Origin: Pseudomonadota bacterium | GTDB lineage: Bacteria; Pseudomonadota; Alphaproteobacteria; Acetobacterales; Acetobacteraceae | Length of the DNA: 64,000 nt | Direction: 5' to 3' | NCBI GenBank assembly: GCA_021845985.1 | Contig: JAJZES010000039.1 | Coordinates: 46,079 to 110,078 of the forward strand | Part shown: in pieces, positions 18,498-28,100 of the stretch | Position numbering within the stretch: position 1 is the first letter of the stretch | How the letters are laid out: each line of letters opens with the position of its first letter | The notes under the pieces: generated by a model | Database searches by the model: none | The model's input: the letters and a program-made list of their open reading frames with translations, nothing else | Told to the model about the DNA's origin: nothing | Made by a program: the position numbers and the translations under genes

Positions 18498-19160
18498 ATG
18501 GACGATCTGGTGTTCCTGTTCGACGTGGACAACACACTGCTCGACAACGATCAGGTGCAGGCCGATCTGCACGACTACGTCACCCGTGAGCATGGCGCCG
18601 AGGCGTGCCGCCGCTACTGGGACATCTTCGAGCAGTTGCGCGGCGAACTCGGCTATGCCGACTATCTCGGCGCGCTGGAACGCTTCCGGGTCGAGGCGAT
18701 GCACGATCCGCGGGTGCTGCGTATGGCCAACTGGCTGGTCGATTATCCGTTCGCCGACCGACTCTATCCCGGCGCGCTCGATGTGCTGCGCCATGTCCGG
18801 CAATGGGGTCCGACGGTGGTGCTGTCGGACGGCGACGCGGTGTTTCAGCCGCGCAAGGTGCAGCGCAGCGGCATCTGGGCAGCGGTGGAAGACCGCGTGC
18901 TGATCTATATCCACAAGGAGCAGGAAATCGACGATGTCGAGCGGCTGTTTCCGGCCCGGCGCTATGTGATGATCGACGACAAGGTGCGCATCCTGGCGTC
19001 GCTGAAAGCGCAATGGGGGGCGCGCGTGCGCACCGTGTTTCCGCGCCAGGGACATTATGCGATGGACGCCGCGGAGGTGGCGAAATATCCCGCCGCCGAT
19101 GCCAGCGTGGCGCGGATCGACGCGTTGCTGAACACCACCGCGGATGACTGGCTGGGCTGA
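18498..19160 (+). CDS. HAD-superfamily hydrolase
   Basis: A 220-residue haloacid-dehalogenase-fold protein. Motif I is FLFDVDNTLLDND, with both nucleophile and acid aspartates; motif II is VVLSDGDAV; motif IV is VMIDDKVRIL. Most such proteins are phosphatases of small metabolites. I chose ATG 18498 because AAAGG lies about 8 bases upstream; ATG 18483, overlapping the livM stop, is the alternative and adds five residues. The co-transcription with a solute importer suggests processing of a phosphorylated intermediate, but the substrate is unknown. Confidence 0.8.
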   Translation: MDDLVFLFDVDNTLLDNDQVQADLHDYVTREHGAEACRRYWDIFEQLRGELGYADYLGALERFRVEAMHDPRVLRMANWLVDYPFADRLYPGALDVLRHVRQWGPTVVLSDGDAVFQPRKVQRSGIWAAVEDRVLIYIHKEQEIDDVERLFPARRYVMIDDKVRILASLKAQWGARVRTVFPRQGHYAMDAAEVAKYPAADASVARIDALLNTTADDWLG

Positions 19161-19168
19161 CCCGCCGC

Positions 19169-19381
19169 TCAGTCGGTCGGCTTCAGCCCGGTCTCATCGA
19201 GCATCGCCCCATCAAGCATGGCCCCGTCGAGCATGCGCTGCTGACGGGCATGCTGCTGCTGCGCGGCTGCCTTGTCGGCCCGGGTGCGGCCGTGGGCGAC
19301 CCGGTTGGCCGCCGCCTGCTCGGCCGCGGCGGCGCGCGCGCGCTGCTTCTTCACCCGGCGAAGGTTGACGATCTCGGCCAT
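19169..19381 (-). CDS. DUF4169-family small protein
   Basis: A 70-residue basic protein starting MAEIVNLRRVKKQRARAAAA and continuing NRVAHGRTRADK, the exact pattern of the alphaproteobacterial DUF4169 family. It is rich in Arg, Lys, Ala and Gln and probably helical. A duplicated segment MLDGAMLDGAMLDE occurs at the C-terminus. The ORF in the track starts further upstream (19543), but that part lies antisense to the dienelactone hydrolase gene. Function unknown. Confidence 0.75.
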   Translation of the reverse strand: MAEIVNLRRVKKQRARAAAAEQAAANRVAHGRTRADKAAAQQQHARQQRMLDGAMLDGAMLDETGLKPTD

Positions 19382-19427
19382 CCCGCCATCCTGCGCGCCG
19401 CACCAGAGCCACGCAAGGAGACGCCGC

Positions 19428-20096
19428 ATGGGCACCACGATCACTCTCACCGCCGCCGACGGGCACAGCGTCTCGGCCTGGCGCGACGGGCCGGACGACG
19501 CCACCCGCGGCCTCGTCGTCGTGCAGGAGATCTTCGGCGTCAACCATCACATCCGCACCGTCTGCGCCCGGTTCGCCGCGCAGGGCTACGCGGTGATCGC
19601 GCCGGCGCTGTTCGACCGCGCCCGGCCGGGCAGCGAGCTCGGCTACACGGCGGACGATATTGCCGGCGGCCGCGCGCTGCGCGCGCAGGTGGCCGACGCC
19701 GCGGCGATGGCCGATATCGCCGCCGCCGCGGCGGCGCTGGGCGGCAGGGCGCTCGGCATCGTCGGCTATTGCTGGGGCGGCACGCTGGCCTGGTGGGGGG
19801 CGACGCGCAGCACCCAGTTCAAGGCGGCTTGCGGCTGGTACGGCGGCGGCATCGCGGCGACGCGGACGGAGACGCCGCATTGCCCGGTGCAGTTGCATTT
19901 CGGCGATCAGGACGGCTCCATCCCGCAAACCGACGTGGCGCTGATCCGCGCGGCCCAGCCGGGCATCGAGGTGCATGTCTATCCGGGGGCCGGCCACGGG
20001 TTCGGCTGCGACGAGCGCGCCAGCTTCAGCCGCGCCGACGCCGAGGTCGCGCAGGCGCGCACGCTGGCCTTTTTCGCCGCCCATCTGACGCCCTGA
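19428..20096 (+). CDS. Dienelactone hydrolase family protein
   Basis: A 222-residue alpha/beta hydrolase with the cysteine nucleophile of the dienelactone hydrolase family: GIVGYCWGGTLAW (C115), acid residue in HFGDQDGSIP and histidine in PGAGHGFGCDE. The opening VVVQEIFGVNHHIRTVC is also diagnostic. It would hydrolyse a lactone or ester, classically in chloroaromatic degradation, although many homologues are general hydrolases. ATG 19428 is preceded by AAGGAG at an ideal distance. It stands alone between two small genes. Confidence 0.88.
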   Translation: MGTTITLTAADGHSVSAWRDGPDDATRGLVVVQEIFGVNHHIRTVCARFAAQGYAVIAPALFDRARPGSELGYTADDIAGGRALRAQVADAAAMADIAAAAAALGGRALGIVGYCWGGTLAWWGATRSTQFKAACGWYGGGIAATRTETPHCPVQLHFGDQDGSIPQTDVALIRAAQPGIEVHVYPGAGHGFGCDERASFSRADAEVAQARTLAFFAAHLTP

Positions 20097-20117
20097 CGCG
20101 GCGCCGGATCACAGCAC

Positions 20118-20142
20118 GGCGCCGCCGCAACCCGGCGGCGCC
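20118..20142 (+). terminator. Hairpin after the dienelactone hydrolase gene
   Basis: A perfect 10-bp inverted repeat (GGCGCCGCCG, loop CAACC, CGGCGGCGCC) lies 21 bases after the stop. No T-run follows; termination is inferred from stem and position. Confidence 0.45.
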
Positions 20143-20189
20143 GGCGCACGTTCAGGGTGCGAATCTCCGACCGGAAAGGTCACCCACCC

Positions 20190-20342
20190 ATGGGCACAAT
20201 CCTGCTCATTATCCTGATCGTGCTGCTGCTTGGCGCCTTGCCGACCTGGCCGTACAGCGGCGGCTGGGGCTATTATCCCTCGGGCGGCCTGGGGCTGGTG
20301 CTGATCATCATCGTCGTACTGCTGGTGATGGGACGGATCTGA
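20190..20342 (+). CDS. DUF3309-family small membrane protein
   Basis: A 50-residue, almost wholly hydrophobic protein: MGTILLIILIVLLLGALPTW, then YSGGWGYYPSGG and a second helix GLVLIIIVVLLVMGRI. This two-helix layout with the PTWPYSxxWGYYPSG linker is the DUF3309 family. ATG 20190 is preceded by GAAAGG. Members are common beside stress genes in proteobacteria; function unknown. Confidence 0.8.
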   Translation: MGTILLIILIVLLLGALPTWPYSGGWGYYPSGGLGLVLIIIVVLLVMGRI

Positions 20343-20346
20343 GTCT

Positions 20347-20367
20347 GCCGCCGGCGCGCCCGGCGGC
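20347..20367. terminator. Bidirectional hairpin between DUF3309 and mtnP
   Basis: An 8-bp inverted repeat (GCCGCCGG, loop CGCGC, CCGGCGGC) fills the 31-bp gap between two convergent genes, so it could stop transcription from both sides. Confidence 0.45.
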
Positions 20368-20373
20368 GGCACC

Positions 20374-21261
20374 TCAGGCGGTCAGCATCCGTCCGGCCAC
20401 CGCGTCCAGCCGCGCCATCAGCGCCGGGTCGCGCCGCTCCGGCGCGGTGATGATGGCGTAGTCGAGCGCCCGATCGCACCCGGCCGGGCACGGCCCGCGC
20501 GGCGCGCCGATCATCGGCACCACCGCCTGCACCAGCGCCCGCGCCCGCGCCGCGTTCTCGAACAACACCTTGACCACCATATCGACGGTGACGGCATCGT
20601 GCTCGGGGTGCCAGCAATCGTAATCCGTCACCATCGCCACCGTGGCGTAGCAAAGCTCCGCCTCGCGCGCGAGCTTGGCCTCCGGCATGTTGGTCATGCC
20701 GATGACGCTGCAGCCCCAGGAGCGGTAGAGCTCGCTTTCCGCCTTGGTGGAAAACTGCGGCCCCTCCATCACCAGATAGGTGCCGCCGCGCGTCACCGGC
20801 AGGCCGATCTGTCGCGCCGCCGCCTCCGCCGCATCGCCCAGGCGCGGGCACACCGGATGGGCCATCGAGACATGCGCCACGCAGCCATCGCCGAAGAAGC
20901 TTTTTTCCCGCGCGAAGCTGCGGTCGATGAACTGATCGACGATGACGAAATGCCCTGGCGGCAACTCCGCCCGCAGGCTGCCGACCGCCGACAGCGACAG
21001 AATATCGGTGCAGCCGGCGCGCTTCAGCGCGTCGATATTGGCGCGGTAGTTGAGATGGGTCGGCGACAACGGGTGGCCCCGCCCGTGGCGCGGCAGGAAC
21101 ACGCAGCGCACGCCGCCGAGCCAGCCTTCCAGCACCTCATCGGACGGCGCGCCCCAGGGGGTGGCGATGCGCCGCCAGGATGTACGCTCCAGCCCGTCGA
21201 TGTCATAGAGGCCGGAGCCGCCGATGATGCCGATCACCGGCGTGATCGTCGGCTCCGGCAT
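20374..21261 (-). CDS. mtnP: S-methyl-5'-thioadenosine phosphorylase
   Basis: A 295-residue purine-nucleoside-phosphorylase-fold enzyme that splits methylthioadenosine into adenine and methylthioribose-1-phosphate in the methionine salvage pathway. Landmarks are IGIIGGSGLYDIDGLE (phosphate loop), FLPRHGRGHPLSPTHLNYRAN, LSLSAVGSLR, MEGPQFSTKAES and GMTNMPEAKLAREAELCYA. I prefer the ATG at 21261; a TTG at 21273 overlapping the cytochrome c1 stop (TTGA) is an alternative. It follows the bc1 operon on the same strand, so may be co-transcribed with it. Confidence 0.92.
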   Translation of the reverse strand: MPEPTITPVIGIIGGSGLYDIDGLERTSWRRIATPWGAPSDEVLEGWLGGVRCVFLPRHGRGHPLSPTHLNYRANIDALKRAGCTDILSLSAVGSLRAELPPGHFVIVDQFIDRSFAREKSFFGDGCVAHVSMAHPVCPRLGDAAEAAARQIGLPVTRGGTYLVMEGPQFSTKAESELYRSWGCSVIGMTNMPEAKLAREAELCYATVAMVTDYDCWHPEHDAVTVDMVVKVLFENAARARALVQAVVPMIGAPRGPCPAGCDRALDYAIITAPERRDPALMARLDAVAGRMLTA

Positions 21262-21269
21262 CGCCGCGC

Positions 21270-22028
21270 TCAATGCACGTCCGACCAGACGCGACGCTTC
21301 ACCGCATAGGTCACGCCGGTCAGCATCGCCAGGAACAGGATGATCTTCACCCCGGCCCGCTTGCGCTGTTCCATCTCGGGATTGGCGATATAGGTCAGGA
21401 AGGTGACGACATCATGCGCTTCCTGCTCGACCGTCGCCTTGGTGCCGTCGCTGTATTCGACCTGATCGGCCTGCAGCGGCTGCGGCATACCAATCTGATG
21501 GCCGGGGTACATTTTGTTGTAGTACATGCCCGAGCCCATCTTCATCGTCGCCGGCGCATCGGCGTAGCCGGTGAGGATGCCATAGACATAATCCGGGCCG
21601 CCCTGTCGGGCCTTGACGATCACCGACAGATCGGGCGGCAGCGCCCCGTTCAGCGCCGCCCGCGCCGCCTTCTCATTCGGATAAGGCGACCTGAAATGAT
21701 CGGACGGCAGCGCCGGCCGCTCCGCCGGTTCGCCGTCGTCATTGATCGTCGGCACCGAAACGCTGGCGGCGATCGCCTTCACCTGCTCCTCCGACAGGCC
21801 GATGCCGTCGAGGTTGCGGTAATAGGCTTCCTTCATCGAATGGCAGTTCGAGCAGACTTCCTTATAGACCTGAAAGCCGCGCTGCGCCGCGGCGCGGTCG
21901 AAGGTGCCGAACGGACCGGAGAAGCTCCAGGTCTCGTGCGGCATCTCCGCCTCGTCATCGGCGGCATAGGCCGGTGCCACGGCGATGCTGCCCAACAGCA
22001 GGGCGGCGGCGAGCAGGGCGGCGCGCAT
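21270..22028 (-). CDS. petC: Cytochrome c1 of the bc1 complex
   Basis: A 252-residue haem c protein of respiratory complex III. It has a signal peptide ([22 protein letters not shown]), the haem-binding CSNCH at residues 59-63, the conserved GGPDYVYGILTGY, the axial methionine in GHQIGMPQPL (M181) and a C-terminal membrane anchor (IILFLAMLTGVTYAV). It passes electrons from the Rieske protein to soluble or membrane cytochrome c. Its start overlaps the cytochrome b stop (TGATG). Confidence 0.95.
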   Translation of the reverse strand: MRAALLAAALLLGSIAVAPAYAADDEAEMPHETWSFSGPFGTFDRAAAQRGFQVYKEVCSNCHSMKEAYYRNLDGIGLSEEQVKAIAASVSVPTINDDGEPAERPALPSDHFRSPYPNEKAARAALNGALPPDLSVIVKARQGGPDYVYGILTGYADAPATMKMGSGMYYNKMYPGHQIGMPQPLQADQVEYSDGTKATVEQEAHDVVTFLTYIANPEMEQRKRAGVKIILFLAMLTGVTYAVKRRVWSDVH

Positions 22029-23299
22029 CACGGCTTCTCCATCGGCTTGGCGGTCGCGGCGGTGGGCAGGGGTCCGCCGCCGCGCGGCACCACCGGCTGA
22101 CTGATGCTCTCGGGCAGCGGCAGCGGCCGCTCGATCTTGCCGAGCAGCGGCAGGATGACCAGGAAATGCAGGAAGTAATAGGTCGTGGCGACGCGCCCGA
22201 GGACCACCCAGAGGCCTTCCGGCCGATGCGCGCCGACCGCGGCCAGGGCGACGCAGGCAACCGCCAGCACCCAGAAGAAGATGCGGTAGAGCGGCCGGAA
22301 CTTGGCGCTGCGCACCGGGCTGGTGTCGAGCCAGGGCAGCACGAACAGCACCAGGATGGCGCCGAACATCATGCACACGCCGCCGAGCTTGTTCGGCACC
22401 GAGCGCAGAATGGCGTAGAACGGCAGCAGATACCATTCGGGGACGATCTCGGAGGGCGTCTGCAGCGGATTGGCCTGGATGTAGTTATCCGGGTCGCCAA
22501 AGAAGTTCGGCGCGAAAAACACGAACCCGGCCCACACCATCAAGAACACGCACAGGCCGACGCTGTCCTTGACCGTATAATACGGATGGAACGGCAGCGT
22601 GTCCTGCGGCGACTTCACGTCGATGCCCAGCGGGTTGTTCGACCCGGTGATGTGCAGCGCCGCGACATGCAGGAACACCACCGCCAGGATGACGAACGGC
22701 AGCAGATAATGCAGGCTGAAGAAGCGGTGCAGCGTCGGATCGCCGACCGCGAAGCCGCCCCACAGCCAAGTGACGATCGGGCCGCCGACGATCGGGAAGG
22801 CCGAGAACAGGTTGGTGATGACAGTCGCGCCCCAGAACGACATCTGCCCCCAGGGCAGCACGTAGCCCATGAAGGCGGTCGCCATCATCAGCAGCAGGAT
22901 GACGACGCCGAGCATCCACAGCAATTCGCGCGGCGTTTTGTAGGAGCCGTAATACAGGCCGCGGAAGATGTGGATGTAAACGACCATGAAAAACATCGAG
23001 GCGCCGTTGGCGTGCGCGTAGCGCAGCAGCCAGCCGTAATTCACGTCGCGCATGATGCGCTCGACCGAATCGAACGCCATGCCGCCATCAGGCGTGTAGT
23101 TCATCGCCAGGAAGACGCCGGTGACGATCATGAGCATCAGCGCGACCGTCGCCAGCGCGCCGAAATTCCAGAAATAGTTGAAGTTCTTCGGCGTCGGAAA
23201 GACCGCGTATTCCTTGTTCATCATGGTGATGATCGGAAGTCGCGTGTCGATCCAGTTCAGGACTGGGTTCTTGACGTCGCTTTTGTGCAGGCCGGCCAT
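22028..23299 (-). CDS. petB: Cytochrome b of the bc1 complex
   Basis: A 423-residue membrane protein with the eight-helix layout of cytochrome b. The quinol-site motif [13 protein letters not shown] is present, as are the helix B and D haem histidines ([38 protein letters not shown]) and [20 protein letters not shown]. It oxidises ubiquinol at the Qo site and reduces quinone at Qi. Start ATG 23299 ([18 protein letters not shown]) lies 23 bases after the Rieske stop; the ORF extension upstream is a shadow of petA. Confidence 0.95.
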   Translation of the reverse strand: MAGLHKSDVKNPVLNWIDTRLPIITMMNKEYAVFPTPKNFNYFWNFGALATVALMLMIVTGVFLAMNYTPDGGMAFDSVERIMRDVNYGWLLRYAHANGASMFFMVVYIHIFRGLYYGSYKTPRELLWMLGVVILLLMMATAFMGYVLPWGQMSFWGATVITNLFSAFPIVGGPIVTWLWGGFAVGDPTLHRFFSLHYLLPFVILAVVFLHVAALHITGSNNPLGIDVKSPQDTLPFHPYYTVKDSVGLCVFLMVWAGFVFFAPNFFGDPDNYIQANPLQTPSEIVPEWYLLPFYAILRSVPNKLGGVCMMFGAILVLFVLPWLDTSPVRSAKFRPLYRIFFWVLAVACVALAAVGAHRPEGLWVVLGRVATTYYFLHFLVILPLLGKIERPLPLPESISQPVVPRGGGPLPTAATAKPMEKP

Positions 23300-23322
23300 G
23301 GGTCTGTGCTCCGCGGATCGGC

Positions 23323-23901
23323 TCAGCCGACCTTGATCTTGGTGTCGGTCTCGAAGGCGTAGGGCGGCAGGGTCAGGTTCAGCGGCGCCGGCCCGTGGCG
23401 GACGCGGCCCGAGGTGTCGTACTGGCTGCCGTGACACGGGCAGAACCAGCCGCCCCAGTCGCCGCGCGGGTCGGTCGGCTTGTTGCCGAGCGGGATGCAG
23501 CCGAGATGGGTGCAGATGCCGATGACGATGATCCACTGGTCATGCCCGGCCTTGACCCGCGCGCTGTCCGCCTCCGGCTCGATGAGTTGGCCGAGCGGCA
23601 CGTCCTGCGCCTCCTTGATCTCCTTGTCGGTGCGGTGGCGCACGAACACCGGCTTGCCGCGCCAGGCGACGGTGATGCCCGAGCCGGCGACGATCGGCGT
23701 CAGATCGACCTCGATGGAGGACAGCGCCAGCACGTCGGCCGCCGGGTTCATGCTGTCGATCAGCGGCCAAGCGATGGCGCCGATGGCGATGACGGCGCCG
23801 GCGCTGGCCACCAGCTTGAGGAAGTCCCGCTTCCCGCCAGCCAGCTCAGGCCCGTGACCATGATCATGTGTGGGGGCGGTCGCTGACATCGTATCGGCCA
23901 T
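23323..23901 (-). CDS. petA: Rieske iron-sulfur protein of the bc1 complex
   Basis: A 192-residue protein: an N-terminal Tat-like/membrane anchor ([25 protein letters not shown]) and a C-terminal 2Fe-2S domain with CTHLGC (C130, H132, C135) and CPCHGS (C154, C156, H157). It shuttles electrons from ubiquinol to cytochrome c1. Three in-frame ATGs (23907, 23901, 23889) give similar starts; GAGGA sits 11 bases before the last, so the true start is uncertain by up to six residues. First gene of the petABC operon, divergent from hemF. Confidence 0.93.
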   Translation of the reverse strand: MADTMSATAPTHDHGHGPELAGGKRDFLKLVASAGAVIAIGAIAWPLIDSMNPAADVLALSSIEVDLTPIVAGSGITVAWRGKPVFVRHRTDKEIKEAQDVPLGQLIEPEADSARVKAGHDQWIIVIGICTHLGCIPLGNKPTDPRGDWGGWFCPCHGSQYDTSGRVRHGPAPLNLTLPPYAFETDTKIKVG

Positions 23902-24047
23902 CCTCATCCGAAAATCCGCGCGCGAAACTGCCCCGCGCAGCGGCGCGTGGCAAGGTGCGCGGGGCATCTTATGGCCCGCTGTTCGCCCCTGCAACACGGC
24001 CGCGGAGCCGGCTAGTGTGGCGCCCGGCAACCTTGGGCGATCTGAGC

Positions 24048-24935
24048 ATGGCACCCCCCCCACCCCCGCATGCCGCATTGCGCACGGCGGCGCGCACCTG
24101 GTTCGAGGGAGTGCGCGACGCGCTGTGCGCCGCGTTCGAGGCCATCGAGGCCGAGCCGCACGACGCGCCGGCCGAGCCGCCGCCCGGCCGCTTCGTCCGC
24201 ACCGCCTGGTCGCGCCCGACCGAAGACGGCGCGGACGGCGGCGGCGGGGTGATGAGCGTGCTGCGCGGCCGGGTGTTCGAGAAAGTGGGGGTGAATGTCT
24301 CGACCGTGTCCGGCACGTTCAGCCCGGAGTTCCGCGCCCAGATCCCCGGCGCCGCCGAAGACCCGCGCTTCTGGGCCAGCGGTATCAGCCTGGTGGCGCA
24401 TCTGCGCAGCCCGCGCGTGCCGGCGGCGCATTTCAACACCCGCATGCTGGTGACGACGCAGGGCTGGTTCGGCGGCGGCGGCGACCTGACGCCGATGCGC
24501 CTGGAGAGCGCCGAAGCGGTGGCGGACGCCGCCGATTTCCACGCCACCTTGCGCGCCGCCTGCGACCGCCACGACCCGACCTATTATCCGCAGTTCAAGG
24601 CATGGTGCGACCGCTATTTCCATCTGCCGCACCGCGACGAGCCGCGCGGCGCCGGCGGCATTTTCTTCGACCACCATTTTACCGGCGACGCGGCGGCCGA
24701 CTTCGCCTTCACCCAGGATGTCGGCCGGGCGTTCCTGGAGGTCTATCCGCGCATCGTTCGCCGGCGCATGGCCGAGCCGTGGACCGCGGCCGAGCGCGAA
24801 CACCAGCTCATCCGCCGCGGCCGCTACGTCGAGTTCAACCTGCTGCACGACCGCGGCACCCTGTTCGGGCTGAAAACCGGCGGCAATGTCGAGGCGATTT
24901 TGATGAGCCTGCCGCCGGAAGTGCGCTGGCCTTGA
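24048..24935 (+). CDS. hemF: Oxygen-dependent coproporphyrinogen III oxidase
   Basis: A 295-residue enzyme that oxidatively decarboxylates coproporphyrinogen III to protoporphyrinogen IX in haem synthesis, using O2. Family motifs are [58 protein letters not shown] and [27 protein letters not shown] 24048 begins just before the conserved helix; the ORF from 23868 reads through the petA promoter. A strong hairpin begins 9 bases after its stop, shared with the predicted tracrRNA on the other strand. Confidence 0.95.
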   Translation: MAPPPPPHAALRTAARTWFEGVRDALCAAFEAIEAEPHDAPAEPPPGRFVRTAWSRPTEDGADGGGGVMSVLRGRVFEKVGVNVSTVSGTFSPEFRAQIPGAAEDPRFWASGISLVAHLRSPRVPAAHFNTRMLVTTQGWFGGGGDLTPMRLESAEAVADAADFHATLRAACDRHDPTYYPQFKAWCDRYFHLPHRDEPRGAGGIFFDHHFTGDAAADFAFTQDVGRAFLEVYPRIVRRRMAEPWTAAEREHQLIRRGRYVEFNLLHDRGTLFGLKTGGNVEAILMSLPPEVRWP

Positions 24936-24944
24936 CCAAAGAGG

Positions 24945-24970
24945 GAGCGGCCGGCCGTAGCCGGCCGCTC
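24945..24970 (-). terminator. Terminator hairpin of tracrRNA, possibly also of hemF
   Basis: A perfect 11-bp stem (GAGCGGCCGGC / GCCGGCCGCTC) with a 4-base loop. On the minus strand it is followed by CCTCTTTGG, weakly T-rich, while on the plus strand ATCTGG follows. The minus-strand use as a tracrRNA terminator is therefore better supported, though it also directly follows hemF. Confidence 0.6.
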
Positions 24971-25019
24971 ATCTGGTGCGCCCAAGGGCGGTGAGGCCCA
25001 GGGGCACTTGTTAACGGAA

Positions 25020-25044
25020 GGCCCGCATTCCCCCATCGGCTATA
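25020..25044 (-). other. CRISPR anti-repeat (25 nt perfect complement to the repeat)
   Basis: The plus strand here (GGCCCGCATTCCCCC...GCTATA) is the reverse complement of bases 3-27 of the array repeat with no mismatch. It is the only repeat-like segment outside the array and lies 62 bases before the cas9 start codon. This fixes the tracrRNA gene and links cas9 to this array. Confidence 0.9.
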
Positions 25045-25105
25045 TGGAACGGTGACTTTCCAACCCGACGTTGCGCCGAAATCGCGCGTGGCGTCAAGTT
25101 GGCGG

Positions 25106-28100
25106 ATGACATACCGTCTCGCACTCGACATTGGTGCCAACTCCATCGGCTGGTGCCTGTTCACCCTCGACGCCTCCGAACCACCGGAGCCGATCGGCAT
25201 TCGCGACATCGGCGTCCGGGTGTTCCCGGACGGGCGGGAGGCGAAAACCAACGCCTCGCTCGCAGCGGCGCGGCGCGCGGCGCGGCAGATGCGGCGGCGG
25301 CGCGACCGCTATCTGCAGCGGCGGGCCGCCCTGCTCAACACGCTGACCCGCTGGGGTCTCATGCCCGCCGCCACGGCAGAGCGGGCGGCGGTGGCGGCGC
25401 TCGACCCCTATGTGCTGCGCGACGTGGCACTGACGCGGCGGCTGGAAGCGTTTGAACTTGGCCGGGCAATCTTTCATCTCAACCAGCGCCGCGGCTTTCG
25501 CAGCAATCGCACGATCGACCGCAGCAATCAGGACGAGAAGGGCAAGATCAAGCAGGGCGGCGAAAATCTGGCCATTCAGATCGCCCGCGGCAATTTTGCC
25601 ACGCTCGGCGCGTGGCTGGCGGAGCGGCACGCAAAACGGGCGGAGGTGCGGGCACGGCTGCGCGGCACCGGCATGCGGGCGGCGTATCCGTTCTATCCGA
25701 TGCGCCACATGATCGAGGCCGAGTTCGACACGATCTGGACGGCGCAGGCGGCATGGAACCCGGCCTTGTCGGCGCCGATGCGCGCAGAGATTCATCGCGT
25801 CCTGTTCTCCCAGCGCAACCTGCGCAAGCCGCTCGTCGGCAGATGCTGGCTGGAGCCGACGCAGGACCGGGCGCCGCGCGCGCTGCCGAGCACGCAGGCA
25901 TTCCGCATCGCCCAGGATCTCGCCAACCTCGCCATCCGCCGGCCCGGAGAGCCGGATCAGCGGCCAACTGACCAGCAACGGGCGCTGCTGTTCGATTTGC
26001 TCATGGCTGGCCACGATCAGTCGTTCGGCCAGATGCGCAAGCTGCTCGGGCTGAGCCGCAGAGAACCCTTCAATCTCGAATCGCGCGCCCGCGACGGCCT
26101 GAAGGGCAGCGCGACGGCGACGCGACTGGCCGGCAAAAAAGGGCCGTTGCGGGCGGTGTGGACGGATTTGCCGCTGCTGGAACAAGACGAGATCGTCCGC
26201 ATTCTGCTGGAAGCGGAGGGAGAGGAGGCGGTGGCGGCGGCGCTGGCGCGGTTCGCCATCCCGGCCGACGCCGCCGCGGCAGCGGCCGACATGACGCTGC
26301 CGGATGGGCATGGCTCACTCTCGACCAAGGCGATCACGGCGATCCTGCCGCATCTGCTGGCCGGCAACACCTATGATGCCGCCGTGCAACTGGCCGGCTA
26401 CGCGCATCACTCCGACGACCGCGACGGGGTGATCCGCCCCTGCCTGCCATATTACGGCGAGATTCTCGGCGAGCGGCTCGGGACCGGCAGCGGCAAGCCC
26501 GAAGACTCCGAGGAACGCCGCTTCGGCCGTGCGCCCAATCCGACCGTCCATGTCGCGCTCAACCAACTGCGCATCGTCGTCAACACGCTGATCGAGCGCT
26601 ACGGGCCACCGGCGCAGGTGGTGGTGGAGGTGCTGCGCGAACTGGCGCAATCGGCCCATCAGCGGGCGCTGGTGGAAAAGGAACAGGCGGAAAATGCCAA
26701 GCGCCGCGCTGGATGGGTCAAGCAGCTTGAGGAGCTGCGCGAGAGGCCGAACGGCCGCAACCTCGCCTTCATGCGCCTGTGGCACGAACAGGCCGAGGAC
26801 CCGAAGGATCGGGTCTGTCCCTATACTGGCCGGCTGATTTCGCTCGAACTGCTGTTTTCGGGCGAGGTCGAGGAAGACCACATCCTGCCTTATGCGGTGA
26901 CGCTGGACGACAGTTTCGCCAACCGCGTGCTGGTGACGCGGGAGGCCAATCGCCGCAAGGGCCGGCAGACGCCGCATAAGGCGTTCGGCGGTTCGCCCGA
27001 ATGGCCGGACATTCAGGCACGGATCAAGGCACTGCCGGGCAACAAGGCGTGGCGGTTCGCCCCCGGCGCGCTGGAAAAATGGCGCGGCGAGCATGGCGAT
27101 TTTCTCGCCCGGCATCTGACCGACAGCGCCTATCTGGCGCGGCTGGCGCGGCTGTATCTGCGCGCGGTGTGCGACCCCGATCAGGTCTGGGTGGTGCCGG
27201 GCCGGCTGACCGGCATGCTGCGCGGCGTGCTGGGGCTGAACAGCGCGACGCTGCTCGGCAAGGGCGGTGCGCGCAAGGAGCGCAACGACCACCGCCACCA
27301 CGCCATCGACGCCCTGACCATCGGGCTGATCGACCGCAGCCTGTTGCAGCGCGTGGCGACGGCAGCGCGGCGGGCGGAGGACAGCGGGCGGCGATTGATG
27401 GAGGATGTGGAGCCGCCCTGGCCTGGCTTCGTGGCGGAGGCAGCGGCGCGGGTGCGCGGGATCGTGGTGTCGTTCCGGCCGGATACCGCCCCGGCAGGGC
27501 AGTTGCACAACGCCACCGCCTATCGCCAGCTAATCGGGGCCGGCAAGGGCGAGCCGAACGTCGCCCATCGGGTGCCCATCCAGTCTCTGGCGGGCTGGTC
27601 GGCGGAGGACGTGACGACGGCGGTGCCCGACCCCGATCTGCGCGCGCGCATTCTTGCCGCCCTTGCCGCCGACGGAAAACCGGCGCAGGCCGCGGCCCTG
27701 GCGCAAGTGGCGCACGATCCCGACAGCGCCGTTCGTCATATCCAGGTGCGCGAACGCCTGGACGGAACCGCCGCCATCAAGGACCGCCGGACCGGCCGGC
27801 CATACAAGCTGGTGAAGCTGGACGCCAATCATCGGGTCGAAATCTGGCGGCTGCCGGGCGAGCCGGGCGCGCCCGCCAGGCCGGTGATGTGCGTCATCGC
27901 GTTGATGCAGGCGGCGATGGATGCGGAACTGGCGCGCCTCGGCCGCCCCGTGCCCGACCGCCGGCCGCATCCGGCCGCCCGGCTGCTGATGCGGCTGCAC
28001 AAGGGCGACGTGGTGGCGTTCGGCAACGGGGCCGGGCGGCGGCTGTTGCGCGTCATTAAGTATCGCAGCGGGCAGGTGACACTTGCCACTCTGCATGAAG

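Larger units (their letters stand above)
24937..25050 (-). ncRNA. Predicted tracrRNA of the type II-C CRISPR system
   Basis: On the minus strand this segment reads as a complete tracrRNA of roughly 105-115 nt. The 5' part (25044 down to 25020) is perfectly complementary to 25 nt of the repeat. It is followed by an unpaired UU and CCGUUAAC, which re-pairs with the 5' end of the minus-strand repeat (GUUGCGG) to give a lower stem, an internal loop and a long upper stem, the usual crRNA:tracrRNA shape. The tail then folds as a bulged hairpin (GUGCCC-CU-GGGC, loop CUCACC, GCCC-UU-GGG-C-GCAC). It ends in an 11-bp hairpin followed by CCUCUUU. The exact 5' and 3' ends and the promoter are not resolved. 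Pairing and folds are read directly from the sequence; expression is inferred. Confidence 0.75.

Noticed and set aside
19250-20461. 403-aa plus-strand ORF spanning the dienelactone hydrolase gene and beyond
   Set aside because: Out of frame with the hydrolase and the DUF3309 gene, which both have clear motifs and ribosome binding sites.
21261-21273. TTG start for mtnP overlapping the cytochrome c1 stop
   Set aside because: Possible by TTGA coupling, but an in-frame ATG is only four codons later and places the conserved phosphate loop normally.
25020-25105. Plus-strand tracrRNA reading towards cas9
   Set aside because: The plus-strand tail has only weak stems, no terminator, and runs into the cas9 coding region. 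The repeat-end pairing is also poorer than on the minus strand.
25052-25105. GTG start at 25052 for Cas9
   Set aside because: It would add 18 residues before the RuvC-I motif that opens nearly all type II-C Cas9 proteins. ATG 25106 fits the family.
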